Shown: piece by piece, positions 58,674-64,000 of the stretch | Layout of the letters: the number at the start of each line of letters is the position of its first letter | How positions within the stretch are numbered: position 1 is the stretch's first letter | Source of the DNA: Paraburkholderia sp. BL25I1N1 | GTDB lineage: Bacteria > Pseudomonadota > Gammaproteobacteria > Burkholderiales > Burkholderiaceae | Reading direction: 5' to 3' | NCBI RefSeq assembly: GCF_003002025.1 | Contig: NZ_PVZB01000004.1 | Location: 248,001 to 312,000, forward strand | DNA length: 64,000 nucleotides | Position numbers and translations under genes: made by a program | Notes under the pieces: model-generated | Databases searched by the model: none | What the model saw: the letters and a program-made list of their open reading frames with translations, nothing else | Told to the model about the DNA's origin: nothing

Positions 58674-60314
58674 TTAGCTGCCGCGACGCGCCGTGCGCGG
58701 GCCGTCGCTGCGGCGTGCGCCGTAGCCGCCGTCACGCGAACCGCCGTAGCCTTCACGCGAACCGCCGCCGAAGCCGCCTTCGCGCGAACCGCCGCCAGCC
58801 GACTTACCGGCCCAGCCGCCGCCGGTGCCGCTACCGCTGCGCGCACCGCCGCCGTTACCGGCCGGCTTGCCCGAACCGCTGCCGAAGCGACGGCCACCGC
58901 CGTTGCCACCGCCCGGACGGCCGCGGCCGCCAAAGCCAGGACGGCCGTTACCCGACGGAGCCGACTTGCGCGGCTCGAAGCCTTCGACGACGCTGACCGG
59001 CAGCGGGGTACGCACGAAACGCTCGATGCGCTTGAGCGCGCCTTGCTCGGCGTGGTGCACGAGGCTCACCGCGATGCCCGAGCGGCCAGCACGGCCGGTA
59101 CGGCCGATACGGTGCACGTAGTCTTCAGCGAACTTCGGCAGGTCGTAGTTAAACACGTGCGTGATGCCCGGGATGTCGATACCACGAGCGGCGACGTCCG
59201 TTGCCACCAGTACGCGGACACGGCGCTCGCGCAGTGCCTTGATCGTGCGGTTACGCGCGCCTTGCGGCAGATCGCCGTGCAAAGCTGCCGATTCGAAACC
59301 GGCATCGGCCAGACGACCTGCAAGCTGGTCGGCGTCCATCTTGGTTGCCATGAACACGATAGCCTGGTCGAGGCCCTCGTCGCGCAGCAGATGGTCGAGC
59401 AGACGATCTTTGTGATCGCGGTCGTCGACGTAATGGACGGTTTGCGCGATGTTGGTACGTTGTTCCAGACGCTGGACGATCTCGATACGCTCCGGATCCT
59501 TCAGCAGGCGGCCCGTCAGCGAGCTGATCTTGCCGTCGAGCGTGGCCGAGAACAACATGGTTTGACGCGAAGCCGGCGTAGCGGCAACGATCGTCTCGAT
59601 GTCTTCGATGAAGCCCATGTCGAGCATGCGGTCGGCTTCGTCGAGCACGAGGATCTGCAGTTGCGACAGGTCGATGCGGCCGCGTTCGAGGTGGTCGATC
59701 AGACGGCCCGGCGTGGCAACCAGGATTTCCGGGTTCTTGGCCAGCAGCATCAGCTGTTGACCATAAGCGACGCCGCCCAGAATGCTGACGGTGCGCAAGC
59801 GCTTCAGGTGCTTGCCGTACGTGGCAGCGGCGGTGGTGACCTGCATGGCGAGTTCGCGGGTCGGCGTCAGAACCAGCATGGTCGGACGGGCAATCGGTTG
59901 CGGACGACGCGTGCGGGCGCCGTCAGCCGGACGCGGCTCACGCGGCTGGCTGGCTTGTGCTTTTTGCAGTTGCGAGAAACGTTCGATGGCGGGCAGCATG
60001 AACGCGGCGGTCTTGCCCGAACCGGTCGGGCTCGAGACCATCAGATCGCGGCCGGCGATGCCAGCCGGGATTGCGCGTTGCTGAACCGGAGTCGGGTTTT
60101 GATAACCAGCGGCGGTCAGCGCGGAGACGACATCCGCGGAGAGACCGAGCGACGCGAACGACGGGCCGGTCGGCACTGCGGCTTCTGCTGCGACGGCTTC
60201 CGGAGCGGCAGCAACGGCTGCGGCTTGTGCGGGTGCTGCGTCGCGGCTTTCGAGACCGAGGGCTTGATCGGCGATGGCGTTCAACGGGCTGCTGGGGGTA
60301 TTGCTCGAAGTCAT
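58674..60314 (-). CDS. rhlE: DEAD-box RNA helicase, RhlE-type
   Basis: A 546-residue ATP-dependent RNA helicase. Motifs in order: Q motif GYQNPTPVQQRAIPAGIAGR, Walker A SSPTGSGKTAAFMLPAIE, PTRELAMQV, VLDEADRMLDMGF, FSATLDGKI, then domain 2 with LVATDVAARGIDIPGI and YVHRIGRTGRAGRSG. The N-terminal 60 residues are Ala-rich. After about residue 455 there is a long disordered tail of Gly, Arg and Ser (RGRPGGGNGGGRRFGSG, GGSREGGFGG repeats). Such tails bind RNA and promote condensates. The start ATG has AAGGATTCTC, inside an 11-base tandem duplication. It acts in RNA processing and ribosome assembly. Confidence 0.92.
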   Translation of the reverse strand: MTSSNTPSSPLNAIADQALGLESRDAAPAQAAAVAAAPEAVAAEAAVPTGPSFASLGLSADVVSALTAAGYQNPTPVQQRAIPAGIAGRDLMVSSPTGSGKTAAFMLPAIERFSQLQKAQASQPREPRPADGARTRRPQPIARPTMLVLTPTRELAMQVTTAAATYGKHLKRLRTVSILGGVAYGQQLMLLAKNPEILVATPGRLIDHLERGRIDLSQLQILVLDEADRMLDMGFIEDIETIVAATPASRQTMLFSATLDGKISSLTGRLLKDPERIEIVQRLEQRTNIAQTVHYVDDRDHKDRLLDHLLRDEGLDQAIVFMATKMDADQLAGRLADAGFESAALHGDLPQGARNRTIKALRERRVRVLVATDVAARGIDIPGITHVFNYDLPKFAEDYVHRIGRTGRAGRSGIAVSLVHHAEQGALKRIERFVRTPLPVSVVEGFEPRKSAPSGNGRPGFGGRGRPGGGNGGGRRFGSGSGKPAGNGGGARSGSGTGGGWAGKSAGGGSREGGFGGGSREGYGGSRDGGYGARRSDGPRTARRGS

Positions 60315-60317
60315 GAG

Positions 60318-60339
60318 AATCCTTGGTAAATCCTTGGTA
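60318..60339 (-). repeat. 11-bp tandem duplication over the rhlE ribosome site
   Basis: AATCCTTGGTA occurs twice in a row without mismatch (60318-60328, 60329-60339). On the minus strand this gives two AAGGA ribosome-binding cores, the nearer one five bases from the ATG. Confidence 0.9.
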
Positions 60340-60844
60340 CACACGGAATTAAAACGTCGGCGCCAATCGGCATACCCAAGTCGTCGGATTCAGCGAGCAA
60401 AGAAGCAGCGAGCAAATCGAAAAACGGGGGCAGCTCGCGGCAATGAAGGCGAGCTTTTCGTTAGAAGCTGTATCGGATGCGACATGCCAACACGGCGTGC
60501 CGCCAGCCTGGGACATGATCGCCCGGAGGGGCTAGGCAGGAGGGGACAGGTTCTAAACTGGATTGGAGCTAAACGCTACGAGGCGCTGCGCCGCAAAGGC
60601 CGCTAGAGGAAGCCGGGCAAAGCAGTGAAGCGCAGGCAGCATTGTATAGCCTTTTGCTGCACTGCGCCACTATTAGGAATTTTCCTGGCGGAAAAGTTTG
60701 TGCCGGGGTGCTGTTCGAGCGGCTCGTCAGGCGGCCGCGCCGGCCGGCTATCGTCGTGCCGGCGCGGTTCAGGGCGATTCGCCGTTGGCCGGGGCGGATC
60801 AGGCAATCGTTCGCGTGAAGTCGCCCGGCGTCGATCGGGACCAG
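60340..60844. other. Long region upstream of rhlE
   Basis: About 505 bases between rhlE and the acyl-CoA-binding protein gene. A minus-strand TACAAT at 60641-60646 is a candidate -10, which would leave a leader of over 300 bases for rhlE. AGCTCGC / GCGAGCT (60432-60455) is a hairpin within it. No gene found. Confidence 0.45.
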
Positions 60845-61114
60845 TCAGGCCGACGCGCCGCTCTTGAGCGATTCGACGAGTTCGACGTATTGCTGCTTCG
60901 CGGCGTCTTGCGCGGTGCCTTTGAGCGCGGCCCACGCGTCGTACTTGTATTTGCCGACGATGTCGGTGAAGCCGGGTTTGTCGCCCTGAACGTCGCCGCG
61001 GGTGGCCTGCTTGTAGAGCGCGTAAAGGCGCAGCAGCGTGAGATTGCCCGGACGCTCCGGCAGTCGCTGGACGTCTTCGTGGGCTTGGGTGAACTGGGTG
61101 TCGATGTCGGTCAT
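60845..61114 (-). CDS. Acyl-CoA-binding protein
   Basis: An 89-residue four-helix acyl-CoA-binding protein. The family pattern is clear: LRLYALYKQATRGDVQGDKP (Tyr and Lys of the acyl-CoA pocket) and KYKYDAWAALKGTAQDAA. It buffers long-chain acyl-CoA in the cytosol. It is common in eukaryotes and present in only some bacteria, among them Burkholderia. The start MTDIDTQFTQAHEDVQ is clear; a very long upstream open frame in the same phase is a codon-bias artefact over tsaB. It is divergent from tsaB across the tandem repeat array. Confidence 0.93.
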   Translation of the reverse strand: MTDIDTQFTQAHEDVQRLPERPGNLTLLRLYALYKQATRGDVQGDKPGFTDIVGKYKYDAWAALKGTAQDAAKQQYVELVESLKSGASA

Positions 61115-61223
61115 TGTCGTTTGCCCGCCAGGCGGGATCGGGATTGAACTCGGCTGACGATCATAACAACTGGATGCCGCGGCAGGGGCCGAGGGCTCAC
61201 TCCAAACGCGGGCCGGCGATCCG

Positions 61224-61405
61224 GCGCAAGACGGATCGCCTCGGGCGCGAGGCGAACCGGTTTGGCGTAAACCGTGCCGCTGCTGGGCACAAGCCACATG
61301 CGCCTCGCGCGAGGTAGACCGCTTTCGCGCGATCCAAACCACTTGGCGCGAGGCAAACCACCTTCGCGCGACCCAAGCCACCTCGGCGCATGCCAAACCA
61401 CATTT
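61224..61405 (+). repeat. Degenerate tandem array of about 20-bp units
   Basis: Nine consecutive units of 19-22 bases fill the tsaB upstream region, each beginning with a GCGC-like tetrad and most containing C-A-A-A/G-C-C-A-C. The clearest are at 61307-61326, 61327-61345, 61346-61365, 61366-61385 and 61386-61405, e.g. GCGCGAGGCAAACCACCTTC. Earlier ones (61224, 61245, 61265, 61287) are more worn. No dyad symmetry or gene is evident. Confidence 0.75.
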
Positions 61406-61422
61406 GCGCGCGCCGTGCCGAT

Positions 61423-61428
61423 TACAAT
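61423..61428 (+). promoter_or_regulatory. Candidate -10 box for tsaB, leaderless start
   Basis: TACAAT ends eight bases before the tsaB ATG, so transcription from it would begin at or near the start codon. No ribosome-binding site precedes the ATG, consistent with a leaderless mRNA. Confidence 0.5.
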
Positions 61429-61435
61429 ACGGTCC

Positions 61436-62257
61436 ATGACTCAAACTGTGCTCCTCGCCCTCGATACCTCGACCGAATTCTGCTCGGTAGCGCTTCTGTC
61501 CGTCGCCGGCAACGCGGCCGGCGCGACGCCTGAAGAGGCCCGCGCCAAACCGCATCTGTGGGTGCGCCACGAGCAGACCGGCGCGGTTTCCAGCACGCGC
61601 CTGCTCCCCGCCATCCGCGAACTTTTCGACGAAGCCAGCCTGACACTGGCGGACTGCGACGCGATCGCCTTCGGTTCCGGTCCCGGCTCCTTCACCGGGT
61701 TGCGTACCGCCACCGGTGTCGCCCAAGGCCTCGCGTTCGGCCTGAATCTGCCGGTCGTGCCGGTCAGCACGCTGCTCGCCTGTGCCGAGAGCGCCCGCCT
61801 GCGCGATCCGTCGGCGACGCGCGTGCTCGCCGCGCTCGACGCCCGCATGGACGAAATCTATTGGGCCGATTACGCGTGGGACGACGCGCAAGGTGAATGG
61901 CGCACGCTGCAGGCGGCTTCGCTCGACGCGCCGGACCGGCTCGTTTTGCCCGACGTCGCCTTCACGCTGGCGGGCAATGCCGCCGCGGCGTTCGGCGCGC
62001 GGCTGCCCGCGGTCGCCGCGGCGCGCAGCGTCGACAGTGAAGCGTTGCCGCATGCCGTGCCGCTCGCGCACGCCGCGCTGCGTGCGTTGCGGGCGGGCCG
62101 CACGGTGCCCGCCGACCAGGCCGCGCCGGAATACGTGCGCGACAAGGTCGCCCAGACCACCGCCGAGCGGGTCGCCGAGAAAGCTGAAAAAGCCGCCAGG
62201 GCCGAGCAGGCCGCCCGACTCGCGCACGACACAGCGCAAGGCGAGGGCCGGCAATGA
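61436..62257 (+). CDS. tsaB: tRNA threonylcarbamoyladenosine synthesis protein TsaB
   Basis: A 273-residue ASKHA-fold protein that partners TsaD and TsaE in making the t6A37 modification of ANN-decoding tRNAs. The N-terminus VLLALDTSTEFCSVALLS and the family motif IAFGSGPGSFTGLRTATGVA are intact. VLAALDARMDEIYWADYAW matches the second half. A helical Ala/Glu/Lys tail of about 30 residues ends the chain. The ATG was chosen at the family start. It overlaps rimI by four bases (ATGA), and UDG overlaps rimI in turn, so tsaB-rimI-UDG form an operon. Confidence 0.94.
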   Translation: MTQTVLLALDTSTEFCSVALLSVAGNAAGATPEEARAKPHLWVRHEQTGAVSSTRLLPAIRELFDEASLTLADCDAIAFGSGPGSFTGLRTATGVAQGLAFGLNLPVVPVSTLLACAESARLRDPSATRVLAALDARMDEIYWADYAWDDAQGEWRTLQAASLDAPDRLVLPDVAFTLAGNAAAAFGARLPAVAAARSVDSEALPHAVPLAHAALRALRAGRTVPADQAAPEYVRDKVAQTTAERVAEKAEKAARAEQAARLAHDTAQGEGRQ

Positions 62258-62748
62258 GTGGCGTGTTGCTCGCGGACCGCTACATGTCGCCGATGACTGA
62301 AGGCGATCTGGACGAAGTCGCCGCCATCGAAAAAATCGCATATGAGTTTCCCTGGAGCCGGGGCAATTTTGGCGACTCGCTGCGCAACGGCTACTTCGGC
62401 GTCTGTCTGCGCCATGTCACGGGCACCCTGATCGGCTATTGCGTGCTGATGCCGGTCGTCGACGAAATGCATCTGCTCAATCTGTGCGTGACGCCCGCGG
62501 CGCAAGGCGCCGGCGCCGGGCTCGCGCTGCTGCGCGAAGCCGTGCGCATCACCCGCGCTGAAAAGCTCGAGGGGCTGTTGCTGGAAGTACGGCCGTCGAA
62601 TCATCGGGCGATCCGGCTTTATGAGCGCTTCGGCTTCGCTTCGATCGGGCGGCGCAAGAACTATTATCCGGCGCGGCATCGCAGCCGGGAGGACGCCATC
62701 GTGATGCGTTTCTCGTTTGCCACGGAGGGCGCAGATGGCGCTGCATGA
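62254..62748 (+). CDS. rimI: Ribosomal protein bS18 N-acetyltransferase RimI
   Basis: A 164-residue GNAT acetyltransferase acting on the N-terminal Ala of ribosomal protein S18. The RimI opening is YMSPMTEGDLDEVAAIEKIA, then YEFPWSRGNFGDSLRNGYFG. The acetyl-CoA loop reads LLNLCVTPAAQGAGAGLALL, and EVRPSNHRAIRLYERFGFAS precedes RRKNYYPARHRSREDAIVM. It begins inside the tsaB stop (ATGA) and ends inside the UDG gene, a translationally coupled trio typical of Proteobacteria. Confidence 0.93.
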   Translation: MSGVLLADRYMSPMTEGDLDEVAAIEKIAYEFPWSRGNFGDSLRNGYFGVCLRHVTGTLIGYCVLMPVVDEMHLLNLCVTPAAQGAGAGLALLREAVRITRAEKLEGLLLEVRPSNHRAIRLYERFGFASIGRRKNYYPARHRSREDAIVMRFSFATEGADGAA

Positions 62749-63958
62749 ATCGGTTCTGGAAGAGTTCGGACTCACACCGCTGTGGGTGCGTCGGGGCATG
62801 GCGGCGGAGCAGCAGCCGGTTGCTGAACCGCAGGCGCAAGCAGCGGCCGCGGTCGGGCAGGACGCGGCTGTGCCGGTCGCACTGGATGCGCGTCGTGATG
62901 ATGCGCGTGGGGCGGCGCCAGGGCTGCCGCCCGTCGCTCGCACGCAGGAAACCTCGCAGCCCGCGATGCGCGCGGCCGACGCTCACCAAGCCAACGCCGC
63001 GCCGGCGCCAGGCGAACGCGGCGCGTCTGGACGTCCGGATCAGGCATCGCCCGCGGCCGGGGCACGCGAACGGTTCGCTGAGCGCCAGCCGCCCGCTGAC
63101 ACGCGCTCAGGCGAGTCGTCGCGGTCCATGCAGAGCGGTGCGCAAACCGAACCTCAAAGGCTGCCTTCACAAGACCCGATGCCAGGCCGGATGCAAGCGT
63201 CGGTCGAGGCAAGCCAGCCGCAAGCACCGCAGTCGGCACGGCCCGGGCAACCCCGCAGCCCCGAGCCACCGGCGTTCGACGCGCCACCCGACGACGATTT
63301 CGCCTGGTTCGACGATCTGCCGACCCAGGCTCCCGCGGACGCACGCCACGAAGCCCCTGCGGCGCCGGCAATCCACACGCTCGACTGGGACGCGCTGAGC
63401 GAGCGCGTCGCCGCCTGCCAGCTTTGCCGTCTGTGCGAGAAACGCACGAACACGGTATTCGGCGTCGGCGATCGCGGCGCCGACTGGATGCTGATCGGCG
63501 AAGCACCGGGTGAGAACGAGGATCGTCTGGGCGAACCGTTCGTGGGCCAGGCCGGCAAGCTGCTCGACAACATGCTGCGTTCGCTGACGCTCGCGCGTGA
63601 CACCAACGTCTATATCGCCAACGTGATCAAGTGCCGGCCGCCCGGCAACCGTAATCCCGAAGCGGACGAAGTCGCGCGTTGCGAGCCGTATCTGCAACGT
63701 CAGGTCGCGCTGGTCAAGCCGAAGCTGATCGTCGCGCTCGGCCGCTTCGCGGCGCAGAGTTTGCTGAAGACCGAGGCGAGCATTTCGTCGCTGCGCGGCC
63801 GCGTGCACGAATACGAAGGCGTGCCTGTGATCGTCACCTATCACCCGGCGTATCTGTTGCGCAGCCTGCCCGATAAGGCGAAAGCCTGGGCCGACCTGTG
63901 CCTCGCGCGCGACACGTGGCGGGCGGCCGGCGGCACGCCGTCGAACGCGTCGAAGTGA
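62735..63958 (+). CDS. Uracil-DNA glycosylase, family 4 (Fe-S type) with long linker
   Basis: A 407-residue family 4 UDG removing uracil from DNA. The catalytic domain is confined to about residues 215-405: AACQLCRLCEKRTNTVFGVG supplies two cluster cysteines, MLIGEAPGENEDRLGEPFVG contains the water-activating GEAPG-N motif, and IKCRPPGNRNPEADEVARCE follows, with VTYHPAYLLRSLPDKAKAW last. Ahead of it, a conserved-looking start (MALHESVLEEFGLTPLWVRR) is followed by ~160 residues of Ala/Pro/Gln/Arg-rich, disordered sequence. The ATG has GGAGGGC upstream and overlaps rimI by 14 bases; an earlier ATG at 62717 is possible but less likely. Confidence 0.92.
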   Translation: MALHESVLEEFGLTPLWVRRGMAAEQQPVAEPQAQAAAAVGQDAAVPVALDARRDDARGAAPGLPPVARTQETSQPAMRAADAHQANAAPAPGERGASGRPDQASPAAGARERFAERQPPADTRSGESSRSMQSGAQTEPQRLPSQDPMPGRMQASVEASQPQAPQSARPGQPRSPEPPAFDAPPDDDFAWFDDLPTQAPADARHEAPAAPAIHTLDWDALSERVAACQLCRLCEKRTNTVFGVGDRGADWMLIGEAPGENEDRLGEPFVGQAGKLLDNMLRSLTLARDTNVYIANVIKCRPPGNRNPEADEVARCEPYLQRQVALVKPKLIVALGRFAAQSLLKTEASISSLRGRVHEYEGVPVIVTYHPAYLLRSLPDKAKAWADLCLARDTWRAAGGTPSNASK

Positions 63959-64000
63959 CGTCCGGCGAGGGTCCGGCGATCGGTCCCGCCGCGATGCCCG

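Noticed and set aside
61111..61437. Repetitive Arg/Gly-rich peptide on the minus strand across the tsaB upstream region
   Set aside because: It only translates the ~20-bp tandem DNA repeat; the repeat unit is not a multiple of three throughout and no start signal is evident.
60845..62341. Large minus-strand fusion upstream of the acyl-CoA-binding domain
   Set aside because: The ACBP part has its own ATG; the upstream part is antisense to tsaB and lacks domain features.

Overview
The window is chromosomal DNA of a Betaproteobacterium, most likely a Paraburkholderia or close Burkholderiaceae relative. It is GC-rich, densely coding and largely housekeeping. Gene content and order (purA / phosphoribosyltransferase / kup, roxA / FKBP, mutS / lplT, trmJ / cysE, lpxH / ppiB / ppiA / TPR / cysS, alkA-like / accA / tilS / lysC, aceB / HAD / LysR / USP / aceA, tsaB / rimI / UDG) and the Burkholderia-type porin fit that group. 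I see no insertion sequence, prophage, integrase, CRISPR array or rRNA operon.

Layout. 1-9.4 kb: purA tail and purine phosphoribosyltransferase, potassium transporter kup, the Tex RNA-binding protein, a periplasmic coiled-coil protein of unknown role, a DUF465 protein and an XPD/DinG-type helicase. 9.4-20.7 kb: an Ala/Ser-rich lipoprotein, the ribosomal oxygenase roxA divergent from a SlyD-type FKBP, a degenerate metallophosphoesterase-like protein overlapping mutS, then lplT, suhB, trmJ and cysE. 20.7-30.9 kb: lpxH, two cyclophilins (cytosolic and exported), a TPR protein, cysS, an AlkA-like glycosylase with a basic tail, accA, tilS, lysC and tRNA-Ser(GCU). 31-37.8 kb is the most accessory-looking part: a sugar-utilisation cluster on the minus strand (MFS transporter, GH31 glycosidase, porin, lactonase-like hydrolase) followed upstream by a 0.7 kb region carrying palindromes that look like operators. 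37.8-45.9 kb: a PXPV-type secreted protein, fabI, a complete yejABEF peptide importer and an NlpC/P60 cell-wall hydrolase. 45.9-52.3 kb: a patatin lipoprotein, gltX, five tRNA genes (Ala, Glu, Asp, Glu, Asp), a GNAT acetyltransferase, an AraC regulator, rraA and a gamma-glutamylcyclotransferase-like gene. 52.3-58.3 kb: glyoxylate shunt genes aceB and aceA flanking a haloacid dehalogenase, its divergent LysR regulator and a universal stress protein. 58.6-64 kb: rhlE-type RNA helicase, acyl-CoA-binding protein, tsaB, rimI and a family 4 uracil-DNA glycosylase.

Functional threads. Translation and tRNA biology are over-represented (gltX, cysS, tilS, tsaB, rimI, trmJ, roxA, six tRNAs), with DNA repair (mutS, AlkA-like, UDG, DinG-like), envelope biogenesis (lpxH, lplT, NlpC/P60, porin) and acetate/fatty-acid carbon flow (accA, fabI, ACBP, aceA, aceB).

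No clear-cut new defence or mobile system was found. The best candidates for something undescribed are the degenerate tandem array of about 20-bp units immediately upstream of an apparently leaderless tsaB, the operator cluster and sugar locus at 31-37.4 kb, a metallophosphoesterase-fold protein whose metal ligands are replaced by amides, and the repeat-containing periplasmic coiled-coil protein.
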